Shown here: positions 1 to 7,372 of the stretch, piece after piece
Position numbering within the stretch: position 1 is the first letter of the stretch
How the letters are laid out: the number at the start of each line of letters is the position of its first letter
DNA from: Paenibacillus ihumii
Lineage (GTDB): Bacteria; Bacillota; Bacilli; Paenibacillales; Paenibacillaceae
Length of the DNA stretch: 64,000 nucleotides
Direction: 5' to 3'
Assembly: GCF_001403875.1 (NCBI RefSeq)
Contig: NZ_LN884299.1
Coordinates: 1,550,117-1,614,116 of the forward strand
Translations under genes and position numbers: made by a program
Notes under the pieces: generated by a model
Told to the model about the DNA's origin: nothing
What the model saw: only the letters and a program-made list of their open reading frames with translations
Database searches by the model: none

Positions 1-121
1 TCAGCAGCTCAGGGTGGTTTCTGAACATCGTCTCGTAAAATGTGCGGGTTATCGTCTCCCCATGAACCTCCAGCACGGGCACAGTGGATTTAATCACTTC
101 AATTGTCCGGGAATCTAGCAT
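1..121 (-). CDS. hmp: Flavohemoglobin (nitric oxide dioxygenase), N-terminal fragment
   Basis: Only the first 40 codons are inside the window; the gene runs off the left edge. The minus-strand reading begins MLDSRTIEVIKSTVPVLEV and continues HGETITRTFYETMFRNHPELL-like, which is the start of the globin domain of bacterial flavohemoglobins. The family oxidises NO to nitrate using O2, NAD(P)H, FAD and heme in the cytoplasm. The ATG at 121-119 gives the family's usual N-terminus. Upstream, a minus-strand TATACT (174-169) and a TGTGA-type palindrome centred 29.5 bp before it point to redox control. Known family context is nitrosative stress and nitrite/nitrate respiration, which fits the nirBD cluster further right. 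Confidence 0.9.
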   Translation of the reverse strand, partial: MLDSRTIEVIKSTVPVLEVHGETITRTFYETMFRNHPELL

Positions 122-168
122 AACAGTACCCTCTTTCCAATTGTATTGTCGTTTCAAACTTCCTTCCC

Positions 169-174
169 AGTATA
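169..174 (-). promoter_or_regulatory. Predicted hmp -10 element
   Basis: TATACT on the minus strand, 48 nt upstream of the hmp start codon. No good -35 hexamer precedes it; an Fnr-type palindrome occupies that region instead, as expected for an activator-dependent promoter. Confidence 0.5.
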
Positions 175-195
175 GAGCGGCATTTAGGGTGGAAA

Positions 196-211
196 GGTGA
201 TTTTCGTCACA
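196..211 (-). promoter_or_regulatory. Fnr-type box at hmp promoter (-41.5)
   Basis: GGTGA-TTTTCG-TCACA on the plus strand matches 9 of 10 positions of TGTGA-N6-TCACA. Its centre (203.5) is 29.5 bp from the first base of the hmp -10 hexamer, the same distance as at the nirB, pflB and lipoprotein promoters. The flanking 18-mer TGATTTTCGTCACAGGAA is repeated at 251-268. Confidence 0.55.
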
Positions 212-248
212 GGAAAATGTCCTAAAATGTGAACGAATCGCCAAATGC

Positions 249-264
249 AATGATTTTCGTCACA
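249..264 (-). promoter_or_regulatory. Second, distal Fnr-like box of hmp
   Basis: AATGA-TTTTCG-TCACA (8 of 10 matches), inside an exact 18-bp direct repeat of the proximal site. The copies are 53 bp apart, about five helical turns, so the distal one is centred near -94.5. Confidence 0.4.
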
Positions 265-302
265 GGAAGGAGAGGAAGAAACATTATTCCTGAGGCAAGC
301 TG

Positions 303-331
303 TTTAGTCATCATTGCTGCTGTGTTATAAT
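303..331 (+). promoter_or_regulatory. Promoter of the YitT-family gene
   Basis: Extended -10 TGT-TATAAT (323-331) with a weak -35 TTTAGT (303-308) at 17-bp spacing. Transcription would begin near 338, leaving a leader of about 240 nt. Confidence 0.5.
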
Positions 332-441
332 ATAAATAGGTACAAAACCAAAAAAGAAAGGATCAGGATACCATGGGTTCCCGAAGGACGAAATCCCTAA
401 GGACGATTTGGAAACGTTGTGATCTCTCTTACACTTAGCTT

Positions 442-538
442 CTTTTCGTAGTGGACGCCGGTGAAGACCAACCACCCTACGAAGGAAGCGTGGAATAATG
501 CGAAGGATGAGCTCCTCAACAACCTTCTTCGTAGGGTG
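442..538 (+). promoter_or_regulatory. Structured leader with mutually exclusive stems upstream of YitT gene
   Basis: Three complementary segments: A 442-454 (CTTTTCGTAGTGG), B 472-485 (CCACCCTACGAAGG) and C 523-538 (CCTTCTTCGTAGGGTG). B can pair with A (about 11 pairs with a bulge) or perfectly with C over 12 bp (473-484 with 527-538). This is an either/or fold of the kind used in riboswitches and attenuators. I could not match it to a known class. AGGGTGCTGCCGC at 533-545 faintly recalls a T-box, but no specifier loop was found. No U-run terminator precedes the gene, so any control would be translational. Confidence 0.45.
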
Positions 539-579
539 CTGCCGCAAGGTAGACCAAACTACGATAAGAGGGATTGGAA

Positions 580-1245
580 ATGGGGAAAAGAGTAAACTGG
601 CAAGCCTTCGGCTTGCAGGTGACAATGCTGCTGTTGGGTACGTTTTTATTAGCTTTTACGTATTATCATATTAATTTTCAGAATGGCTTGGCCGAAGGCG
701 GATTCGTGGGCCTGGCGCTGCTGGGCAAATATTTGTTTGATTGGCCGCCCGCCTTGAGCATGATCCTGCTGGATATTCCGGTACTGGTCGCTGCCGTGTT
801 CCTGAAAGGACGCAAGTTCATTGCAAATACGTTATTTGCATCACTGGCATTCTCGGCATTCTATGAGCTGTGCGAGCAGTTCTCGCCGCTGACCTTGAAT
901 TTGCAGGGCAATCTGCCCATGGCTGCGCTTCTGTCAGGCGTGTTCACGGGAATCGGCGCGGGGGTCGTGCTGCGCGTAGGCGGAGCCACAGGCGGGGACG
1001 ACATGCTGTCGCTGATGATCAGCGAACGATCCGGCCTGAAGATCGGGACGGTCTTCATCCTGATGGATGCCCTCGTACTGGGCATATCTTTAATATATTT
1101 GCCATTCACGGAAACGGTATTCACGATCATGGCCGTGCTGATTGCCGGCAAGACGATCACCTGGACCGTAAATTGCGGGAAGCAGGATGCTGCCCCGGCT
1201 CTCCGTGTGCCATATGCAGTCAAAGAGAAAACAGCTCGGGCCTGA
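580..1245 (+). CDS. YitT family (DUF161) integral membrane protein, short form
   Basis: 221 residues, nearly all hydrophobic segments with the family hallmarks GGFVGLALL and GGATGGDDMLSLMIS (about 130-150). The family is of unknown biochemical role. Bacillus members are usually about 280 residues with a C-terminal cytoplasmic DUF2179 domain. This protein ends just after the last membrane segment, so that domain is absent. ATG 580 is preferred over an in-frame TTG at 574 because AGAGGG (567-572) lies 7 nt upstream of 580. It is preceded by a promoter and a long structured leader and followed by a terminator. Confidence 0.85.
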   Translation: MGKRVNWQAFGLQVTMLLLGTFLLAFTYYHINFQNGLAEGGFVGLALLGKYLFDWPPALSMILLDIPVLVAAVFLKGRKFIANTLFASLAFSAFYELCEQFSPLTLNLQGNLPMAALLSGVFTGIGAGVVLRVGGATGGDDMLSLMISERSGLKIGTVFILMDALVLGISLIYLPFTETVFTIMAVLIAGKTITWTVNCGKQDAAPALRVPYAVKEKTARA

Positions 1246-1264
1246 CGGCTCGGCTGTTTTTTTT
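1228..1264 (+). terminator. Terminator overlapping the end of the YitT gene
   Basis: AAAACAGC (1228-1235) pairs with GCTGTTTT (1253-1260), continuing into a run of eight T. The stem begins inside the last codons of the gene. Confidence 0.65.
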
Positions 1265-1288
1265 GTGCCCGGAAGGGGACTGATAAAT

Positions 1289-1329
1289 CAGCAGCCCCGA
1301 AAGCGTTAGATCGCTGATCGGGGCTGCTG
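1289..1329. terminator. Terminator hairpin between convergent genes
   Basis: CAGCAGCCCCGA (1289-1300) and TCGGGGCTGCTG (1318-1329) form a perfect 12-bp stem. It lies just past the stop of the minus-strand YdaT-like gene and has no strong T run on either side. Confidence 0.6.
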
Positions 1330-1340
1330 GCATCATGTAT

Positions 1341-1514
1341 TTAGGGCTGGCTGTCGTCCGGGTGGTTGTCATTCCATTCATGTGCTTTGGCCGTAGCGAT
1401 GGCGATGGCCTTGCCCTCCTCAAGCAGGGCATTGGCGATCTCGATCGCTTTGCTGCGTACGCGCGCATTCAGATTTTTCATGGATACCGGGTAATTCTGC
1501 TCGTCCCAAGGCAT
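1341..1514 (-). CDS. YdaT-like small protein, 57 residues
   Basis: Short minus-strand gene: MPWDEQNYPVSMKNLNAR then RSKAIEIANALLEEG and AIAIATAKAHEW. The MPW..YP.S.KNL...R.KAI.IANA start and the AI.IA..KA.EW end match the Bacillus YdaT family as I remember it; its function is unknown. AAGGAGGAGATC directly precedes ATG 1514, an excellent ribosome binding site. The predicted protein is mostly helical and soluble, with an acidic tail (NDNHPDDSQP). It converges on the YitT gene and ends at a strong hairpin. Confidence 0.85.
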   Translation of the reverse strand: MPWDEQNYPVSMKNLNARVRSKAIEIANALLEEGKAIAIATAKAHEWNDNHPDDSQP

Positions 1515-1620
1515 GGATGATCTCCTCCTTGTAAGGGTAATAGATCTCTGCTAAGGTAATAAATCTCCCTTGTATTCTCTTATTCATTACCCTGAGCAAG
1601 GTGCTCGTTAACGCAATCCG

Positions 1621-2616
1621 TTATTCATCGTCCTTAGCCGGGCTGGGCTCTTCGAATAAGTAGCGGTATTCCCCGTAGCCTTCCTTCTCAAGATCCTCCT
1701 TGGCGACGAATCGCAATGCCGCCGAATTGATGCAATAGCGCAGTCCGGTTGGCCCCGGACCGTTATCGAACACATGCCCGAGATGGGAGTCGCCCTCGCG
1801 GCTGCGGACCTCGGTGCGGATCATGCAGTGGCTCGTATCCAGCTTCTCCTTGATGCTGTATGATCGCAAAGGGCGCGTGAAGCTCGGCCAGCCGCAGCCG
1901 GCATCGTATTTATCCTTGGAGCTGAACAGCGGCTCGCCGGATACGATATCCACATAAATTCCTTCGCCCTCGTGATCCCAGTATTCGCCGGTGAAGGGTC
2001 TTTCCGTGCCGTTGTTCTGCGTCACCTCGTACTGGATCGGCGTCAGCCGCCGTTTCAGCTCCTCCTTATCGGCCGGGCCGGACCAATGGCGCTCGATGAA
2101 GTCCTCCCGCCCCGAGCCCTGCCGGTATCTTCGGTAATGGGCGGGGTTCTTCCTGTGGTACTGCTGATGATATTCCTCAGCCGGGTAGAACGGCGCAGCC
2201 GGGAGAATAGCCGTCACGATCGGACTAGCGAATCTGCCGCTCTGCTCCAGCTCCAGCTTGGAAGCTTCCGCTTCCTTGCGCTGCTCCTCCGTATGGTAGA
2301 AAATCGCGGTTCGGTACGAATCCCCCCGGTCATGGAACTGACCGCCCTCATCGGTCGGGTCGATCTGCTGCCAGAACAGCTCCAGCAGCTTCCGGTACGG
2401 AAACACGGAGGAGTCAAAAGTAATCTGTACCGCTTCATAATGTCCGGTTTGATTGGAGCATACCTCTTCGTAGGTAGGATTTACCGTATGGCCGCCCGTA
2501 TAGCCGGAGACGATACCGTAAATGCCGGGCAGCTCCTCGAAAGGCGAAACCATACACCAGAAGCAGCCACCGGCAAAAGTAGCCAGCTCTCTGTTTGACG
2601 TTGGTGTTGTACTCAT
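1621..2616 (-). CDS. msrAB: Bifunctional peptide methionine sulfoxide reductase MsrA-MsrB
   Basis: A 331-residue fusion. Residues about 8-160 are MsrA, with the catalytic GCFWC near the N-terminus, reducing methionine S-sulfoxide. Residues about 190-325 are MsrB, with GCGWPSF (resolving Cys) and the catalytic Cys in [11 protein letters not shown], reducing the R-sulfoxide. The zinc CxxC pairs of zinc-type MsrB are absent. No signal peptide, so cytoplasmic repair of oxidised protein methionine. Two tandem ATGs exist (2619, 2616); AGGAG is 3 nt from the first and 6 nt from the second, so 2616 is preferred. It lies 32 nt behind the TVP38 gene on the same strand, probably co-transcribed. Confidence 0.93.
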   Translation of the reverse strand: MSTTPTSNRELATFAGGCFWCMVSPFEELPGIYGIVSGYTGGHTVNPTYEEVCSNQTGHYEAVQITFDSSVFPYRKLLELFWQQIDPTDEGGQFHDRGDSYRTAIFYHTEEQRKEAEASKLELEQSGRFASPIVTAILPAAPFYPAEEYHQQYHRKNPAHYRRYRQGSGREDFIERHWSGPADKEELKRRLTPIQYEVTQNNGTERPFTGEYWDHEGEGIYVDIVSGEPLFSSKDKYDAGCGWPSFTRPLRSYSIKEKLDTSHCMIRTEVRSREGDSHLGHVFDNGPGPTGLRYCINSAALRFVAKEDLEKEGYGEYRYLFEEPSPAKDDE

Positions 2617-2648
2617 CATGAACTCCTTTCGTTTCCTTTTAAATTGTA

Positions 2649-3254
2649 TTATATCTTTTTTTGCCGAAATCCCCAAACCCATAGCACAAGCAGCAGAACC
2701 ACAAAATAGGAAACAGCTATAATCGCGGCGAGCAGCGGCCGTTCCTCCACAGTTGAGCCTACGTAAGCGTAAATATAGACCGCAGGCAGCTTGCCGACAA
2801 GGGAGCCGAGAATAAAATGGAAAAAGGACAGGCCGGTAGCGCCCGCATAAATGTTCACTGCCGTCTGGGGCAGAATCGGGATCAAACGGCAAATGGCAAT
2901 GGTACGGAAGGGCCGGTTGGCCGAGAATTGGGTCAGCCGTTCCAATCGCTCGTAGCGGGCCAGCCAGCGTTCGGCGGACTCCCGGAACAGCGCCGCTCCT
3001 CCATAGACGATGGCTCCGGCTAGCGTAGAGCCGATTAAGATAATCGTCCCGCCGCCCAAGGTACCCATCACGTAGCCGGCCGCAGCGACTACGATTTTAT
3101 AGGGCATGACTGGGAACAGAGCAAGCAGCGTGGCAAGCGCCAGCAGCAGCCAGACCGGAGGCGTTCCTTGAATCCACGCCGCAAGCTCGTGGCGGTATAT
3201 GAAAGTCAGCGCAAATAATGCGGCATAAAGTACGGCAGCAGACCATTTTTTCAT
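2649..3254 (-). CDS. TVP38/TMEM64 (DedA-like) membrane protein
   Basis: 201 residues with about five to six membrane segments and the VTT/SNARE-associated core: [18 protein letters not shown], a G-rich [13 protein letters not shown], then [26 protein letters not shown]. The family consists of integral membrane proteins, some linked to lipid transport; the substrate is unknown here. ATG 3254 has GAGGG 7 nt upstream, whereas the in-frame ATG at 3284 has none. It probably forms an operon with msrAB. Confidence 0.85.
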   Translation of the reverse strand: MKKWSAAVLYAALFALTFIYRHELAAWIQGTPPVWLLLALATLLALFPVMPYKIVVAAAGYVMGTLGGGTIILIGSTLAGAIVYGGAALFRESAERWLARYERLERLTQFSANRPFRTIAICRLIPILPQTAVNIYAGATGLSFFHFILGSLVGKLPAVYIYAYVGSTVEERPLLAAIIAVSYFVVLLLVLWVWGFRQKKI

Positions 3255-3477
3255 GAGACGGCCCTCTCTTTCTTTTTGTATCATACCAGAGAAGCGGGCG
3301 GGTTAGAACAAGGGGCAGGCTTCATGCTTCACCTTATGATTAAAAATATACCTGTTTTGGCGGCGCGCATGATTTACTATACTCAATAGGAAAACGACTA
3401 TATGTATGCACTCTTTCTTCATAGAAGCCCGCTGGTAGACGTTTTTCTCATAAACTATGGCGCTAGCTTTAAGAGCA

Positions 3478-3486
3478 TGCTATAAT
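3478..3486 (+). promoter_or_regulatory. Extended -10 promoter of the TerC transcription unit
   Basis: TGC-TATAAT at 3478-3486, with no good -35. Transcription would start near 3493, just before the Mn riboswitch. Confidence 0.6.
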
Positions 3487-3510
3487 GTTCACATTATTAG
3501 ATGTATGGTT

Positions 3511-3612
3511 CCCAAAGGGGAGTAGCTGTAACAGTAAAGTCGTCATTACGGGATCAATGTCCCCGGCTTTATTGACAACATTTCTATGTTGTTGGCGAGA
3601 CCTTTGCCCGAA
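3511..3612 (+). promoter_or_regulatory. yybP-ykoY (manganese-sensing) riboswitch
   Basis: The two conserved strands of the class are visible: AAAGGGGAGTAGC at 3514-3526 and GGCGAGACCTTTGCC at 3594-3608, separated by a variable arm containing CCCCGGCTTTATTG. The known class binds Mn2+ and turns on manganese export or detoxification genes. It sits in the leader of a TerC-family gene and is followed by an intrinsic terminator, the usual transcription-control platform. Confidence 0.9.
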
Positions 3613-3643
3613 CGTGTATTGGGTGAAGGTTTTTTTGATGCTT

Positions 3644-3680
3644 AAAGCGTCGTGCCCGATACCGGCACGGCGTTTTTTTT
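3644..3680 (+). terminator. Riboswitch expression-platform terminator
   Basis: AAAGCGTCGTGCC and GGCACGGCGTTTT form a stem ending in eight T (3673-3680), 43 nt before the TerC start codon. By analogy with the family, ligand binding should prevent this stem. Confidence 0.8.
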
Positions 3681-3722
3681 GCTGGGACAAGTCATCGCTT
3701 AGACAAAGAAGGGAGAGGCAAA

Positions 3723-4430
3723 ATGGACTTTACTTCGCTTGATTTCTGGACCGCGCTGATGTCCATCGTACTGATTGACCTTGTGCTTGCTGGCGATAAC
3801 GCCATCGTGATCGGGCTGGCGGCACGCAACGTGCAGAAGGAGGACCAGAAGAAAGTCATCCTTTGGGGAACTGTGGGAGCGATTATCGTTCGCGTCATCA
3901 TGACCCTGCTTGTATTGCAATTGCTCACCATTCCGGGGCTTCGCCTGATCGGCGGCCTGATGCTGCTGTATATTGCCTACAAGTTGCTGGTCGACGAGAA
4001 GGATCATGAAATCAATGCAGGCAGCCAAATGTGGGCGGCAATCCGGACGATCATCATCGCGGATACGATGATGGGACTGGACAACGTGCTGGCCGTCGCT
4101 GGCGCGGCGCATGGGGATTTCACACTGGTCGTCATCGGCCTGGCGATCTCCATTCCGATTATGGTCTGGGGAAGCACGCTGATTCTGAAGCTTACGGACC
4201 GCTTCCCGGTCGTCATCACGATCGGTGCCGCCGTGCTTGCATGGACAGCCGCCAAAATGCTCGTCCAGGAGCCGATGGTTGCAGCCTGGTTTGCCAACGC
4301 CTGGGTCAAATACGGATTTGAAATCATTTGCATCCTGATCATCGTAGCGCTGGGAACCTACGTGAAGAAGAACCAGGAGAAGAAGCGTCAAATCGAACAG
4401 ACTCTGAAGCAGGGCAATTCTCCAGTATAA
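3723..4430 (+). CDS. TerC family membrane protein (YjbE/YkoY type), probable manganese exporter
   Basis: 235 residues, about seven membrane segments. It carries the TerC signature LIDLVLAGDNAIVIGLAAR (19-37) and the second acidic motif DTMMGLDNVLAVAGAA, whose Asp/Asn residues line the predicted metal path. Family members YkoY and YceF of Bacillus have been linked to Mn2+ export and metalation of secreted enzymes. Control by a Mn riboswitch strongly supports the manganese link. A C-terminal basic tail (KKNQEKKRQ) is likely cytoplasmic. The start has GGGAGAGG 7 nt upstream. A terminator follows. Confidence 0.88.
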   Translation: MDFTSLDFWTALMSIVLIDLVLAGDNAIVIGLAARNVQKEDQKKVILWGTVGAIIVRVIMTLLVLQLLTIPGLRLIGGLMLLYIAYKLLVDEKDHEINAGSQMWAAIRTIIIADTMMGLDNVLAVAGAAHGDFTLVVIGLAISIPIMVWGSTLILKLTDRFPVVITIGAAVLAWTAAKMLVQEPMVAAWFANAWVKYGFEIICILIIVALGTYVKKNQEKKRQIEQTLKQGNSPV

Positions 4431-4436
4431 CAAGCG

Positions 4437-4469
4437 AACGCCGCTTTGTCGTAGGACAAGGCGGCGTTT
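4437..4469. terminator. Terminator between convergent TerC and AraC genes
   Basis: AACGCCGC ... GCGGCGTT stem with an inner TTGTC/GACAA extension, followed by TTTCTTCGTTT on the plus strand. Confidence 0.7.
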
Positions 4470-4479
4470 CTTCGTTTAA

Positions 4480-5298
4480 TCAGCCGTTGCTGCGGGCCTT
4501 CTGGCGAAATTCCTTGGGCGACATGCCATAGCGCTTGCGAAAAATGCGGTGGAAGTAATTGTAATTCGGAAAGCCCGAACTTTCCGCGACATGCTCCAGG
4601 GATAAAGGGCTGTAAATGATGCGCTCGCGCGCCATATTCATGCGGATCTCCAGCGTATACTGAATAATGCTCGTGCCAAAGGCTTGCTTAAACAGGAATA
4701 CCGCCCGCGAGACGCTGATGCCGACATGGGAAGCAGCGTCCTCCAGCTTGAAAGGGGAGGAGGCATTTTCCTCAATATAGTTTTTGATGCGGTGGGCAAG
4801 ATAGGTCTGATGAGACGGAGCCTGATGCTCCTGCAGGTTGCGGTCGATATCCAGGCACAAAATTTTAAGGTAATACTCGGCGATTTCCGGGGAAGGATTG
4901 GAAATCCTGCGCTGCTCCAGCATGATCTGCCGAAAGGCTCCGACAAAGCCCTCGGACAGCGTCACTTTGAACTTTTGCGGCCGCTTCTTATGTTGCCACC
5001 ATCGCTCCACCCACTCGCCAGCCAGGAAAATATGATAGTCGGCGCTGTCCACCGTATACTCTCCGGATGGATTCTGCTCGGCTTCGATTTTCAGCTCATA
5101 GGGCTCATCGGGAGCAAAGAGCAGCAGATCGCCGGCCTCCAGCAGCTCAAGCCGGCCGTTGATACGGCTTCGGCACCGGCCGGCTGTCTGGAGGCGAATC
5201 AGGAAATGACCCAATCCGTCATCATTGGACATATGGAACGGCTTGCGGTGAAGCGAGTAGCCTGCCGTCAGTATTTGCAAGTCATCATGAAGTCTCAT
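4480..5298 (-). CDS. AraC family transcriptional regulator with cupin sensor domain
   Basis: 272 residues. N-terminal half (about 10-95) is a beta-rich cupin-type sensor (LLEAGDLLLFAPDEPYEL); the C-terminal 100 residues are the two-helix-turn-helix AraC domain, ending FPNYNYFHRIFRKRYGMSPKEFR. GGAGG 7 nt before ATG 5298 fixes the start. It is divergently placed 147 nt from the Gfo/Idh operon, the typical position of a local sugar-responsive activator. The effector cannot be told from sequence. Confidence 0.88.
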   Translation of the reverse strand: MRLHDDLQILTAGYSLHRKPFHMSNDDGLGHFLIRLQTAGRCRSRINGRLELLEAGDLLLFAPDEPYELKIEAEQNPSGEYTVDSADYHIFLAGEWVERWWQHKKRPQKFKVTLSEGFVGAFRQIMLEQRRISNPSPEIAEYYLKILCLDIDRNLQEHQAPSHQTYLAHRIKNYIEENASSPFKLEDAASHVGISVSRAVFLFKQAFGTSIIQYTLEIRMNMARERIIYSPLSLEHVAESSGFPNYNYFHRIFRKRYGMSPKEFRQKARSNG

Positions 5299-5445
5299 AC
5301 GTTGTCCTCCATTGCTTCATTAAAAATAATGAGCAGATTGTTCATGTCTCAATCATATTATTCATTTTAAATTGGAACCGAATTAATTACTATGTTAATA
5401 GAGTGACGGCAAAACAACAATAACGCTTCTGGGGGTAACTCTAAC

Positions 5446-6555
5446 ATGACAGCCATGAGCATTGGAATTATCGGATGTGGCAACATCAGCCCGGCCTATT
5501 TGAATTACTTGAAGGACAGCAGCGTCGTCCAGGTGACGGCACTTGCCGATTTGCTGCCGGAGAAGGCGAAGGATCGGGCTAAGGAATACGGTATTGAACG
5601 TGTATACACAGTAGAAGAAATGCTGCAGTCTCCGGATATTGACATTATTCTTAACCTCACGATCCCGGCCTCCCATGCCGCGATCAATATTGCCGCTCTG
5701 GATCACGGCAAGCATGTGTACGCAGAGAAGCCGCTGTCGATTTCGCTGGAGGATGCCAGACGCACGCTCGAGCTTGCTGAAGCCAAGCAGCTGAGGGTAG
5801 GCTGCGCTCCCGACACATTTCTGGGAACAGGACTGGAGACGAGCCGCAAGGCGATTCAGGAAGGGCGGATCGGGCGGCCGGTAGCGGCTGCGGCGTTCAT
5901 GATGGGCGCGGGGCCGGAAGGGTGGCACCCGAATCCGGATTTCTTCTATGAAGAAGGCGGCGGGCCGATGTTCGATATGGGGCCTTACTATTTGACGGCG
6001 CTCGTCAATTTGCTCGGTCCGATTACTCGGATCAGCAGCTCGGCGCAAAGCTTGCTCCCAGAGCGTATTGTGAAATCCGGACCGCGGGCAGGCACCCGCA
6101 TTCCCGTGCACACGCCGACGCATCTTAGCGGGACGCTTGACTTTGCGGACGGAGCGGTCGGCACCTTGATCACGAGCTTTGACATTCCCGGGGGCAGCAC
6201 GCTGCCTCGCATTGAAATATACGGGACGGAGGGTTCTTTGCTCGTGCCCGATCCGAACTGCTTCGACGGTGAAGTGAAGCTTCGCAGGCATGATCAAGAG
6301 GATTGGAGCATCGTTCCGCCTGCTTTTGCGGGAAGAAGCGATAATGAGAGAGGCAAGGGGATTGAGGATATGGCCCGGGCCATTCTGGAGAACCGGGAGC
6401 ATCGGGCCAGCGGCAAGCTGGCATACCATGTACTCGAAGCGATGCACGCATTCCTCGCTTCCTCCAGGGAAGGGAGACATATTCATCTGGACAGCGCCTC
6501 GTCGCTGCAGCTGGCATCAGCTTATCGCATAGCCGATCAAGCGCTGCTCGTATAG
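5446..6555 (+). CDS. Gfo/Idh/MocA family NAD(P)-dependent oxidoreductase
   Basis: 369 residues. Rossmann motif GIIGCGNISPAYLNYL at the N-terminus and the family EKP motif in HVYAEKPLSISLEDAR (about residues 88-103) that places the catalytic Lys; the C-terminal half is the beta-sheet substrate domain. Members oxidise or reduce sugar, inositol or glucoside hydroxyl groups. First gene of an operon that alternates two such enzymes with two TIM-barrel isomerase-like proteins. Upstream TGGGGGTAA serves as ribosome binding site. Confidence 0.88.
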   Translation: MTAMSIGIIGCGNISPAYLNYLKDSSVVQVTALADLLPEKAKDRAKEYGIERVYTVEEMLQSPDIDIILNLTIPASHAAINIAALDHGKHVYAEKPLSISLEDARRTLELAEAKQLRVGCAPDTFLGTGLETSRKAIQEGRIGRPVAAAAFMMGAGPEGWHPNPDFFYEEGGGPMFDMGPYYLTALVNLLGPITRISSSAQSLLPERIVKSGPRAGTRIPVHTPTHLSGTLDFADGAVGTLITSFDIPGGSTLPRIEIYGTEGSLLVPDPNCFDGEVKLRRHDQEDWSIVPPAFAGRSDNERGKGIEDMARAILENREHRASGKLAYHVLEAMHAFLASSREGRHIHLDSASSLQLASAYRIADQALLV

Positions 6556-6601
6556 GATGGCCGGGGATTTTCAATTCATTTAATTTCTATGAGGTGAGGA
6601 C

Positions 6602-7372
6602 ATGGCACAATTAGGAATGCAGCTGTACACGGTTAGGGACCATTTGGAGAAGGATTTTGAAGGCACGCTGCGCAAGGTAGCCGGGCTCGGCTATCAAGGC
6701 GTTGAATTTGCCGGCTATTACGGACGCACGCCCGGGCAGGTAGCGGAAATATTGAAGGAGACGGGGCTGAAGGTCATCGGGGCCCATACGCCTTACGACC
6801 GCCTGCGCAATGCGCTTGACGAGGAAATAGCGTTCAACAAGGCGATTGGCAACCGTTATCTTATTTTCCCTTACCTGGCGGAGGATGAGCGCGACCGCTG
6901 GGCCGAGGTGATTGAGGATTTGCAAGCGATCGGCAAGCGCTCCGCCGCCTCTGGACTTACGCTTCTCTATCACAATCACGAGTTCGAGCTGACCGAAACG
7001 CTGGACGGCGAGCCGGTGCTGGATGCGATTTATGGGCGCGTCGCTCCCGAGCTGCTTCAGGTTGAACTGGACTCCTGCTGGGTATCCTATGCAGGCTTCG
7101 ATCCGCTGGCGTACATAGCGAAGTACAGCGGCAGGATCCCTTTGCTGCACTTGAAGGATATGATCAAGAAAGAGGACGGTTCGGCGGAAACGGTTGAGCT
7201 GGGACGGGGAATCGTCGACATCAAGGCGATCGCGGATGCGGCTTGCGAGGACGGAGTCGAATGGATCATCGTGGAGCAGGACTACTGCGCGGGCGATTCG
7301 CTGGACAGTGTTGCGGCAAGCATGGAATGGATCAAAGGTTATGTTCAAGAGGGAGGAAAAATCAATGTCTAA
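6602..7372 (+). CDS. Sugar phosphate isomerase/epimerase-like TIM-barrel protein
   Basis: 256 residues of the xylose isomerase-like / AP endonuclease 2 superfamily: MQLYTVRDHLEKD, GYQGVEFAGYYG, YHNHEFEL (metal-ligand Glu), ELDSCWVSYAG and LLHLKDM. The acidic and His residues expected to bind a divalent metal are present. Substrate unknown. Known relatives next to Gfo/Idh enzymes act on keto-sugars or inosose. ATG 6602 has GAGGTGAGG upstream. The stop overlaps the next gene's start by 8 nt, implying translational coupling. Confidence 0.85.
   Translation: MAQLGMQLYTVRDHLEKDFEGTLRKVAGLGYQGVEFAGYYGRTPGQVAEILKETGLKVIGAHTPYDRLRNALDEEIAFNKAIGNRYLIFPYLAEDERDRWAEVIEDLQAIGKRSAASGLTLLYHNHEFELTETLDGEPVLDAIYGRVAPELLQVELDSCWVSYAGFDPLAYIAKYSGRIPLLHLKDMIKKEDGSAETVELGRGIVDIKAIADAACEDGVEWIIVEQDYCAGDSLDSVAASMEWIKGYVQEGGKINV

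Noticed and set aside
526..563. Possible T-box element before the YitT gene (AGGGTGCTGCCGC)
   Set aside because: Only partly matches the T-box; no AGTA, specifier loop or downstream terminator, and the gene is not amino-acid related in any clear way.
311..625. Minus-strand 104-codon open frame across the YitT leader
   Set aside because: Overlaps the structured leader and the YitT start; Arg/Leu-rich with no recognisable family or ribosome site.
5395..6486. 363-codon minus-strand frame opposite the first Gfo/Idh gene
   Set aside because: The plus-strand Rossmann enzyme is clearly real; the minus frame is Arg/His-rich shadow.
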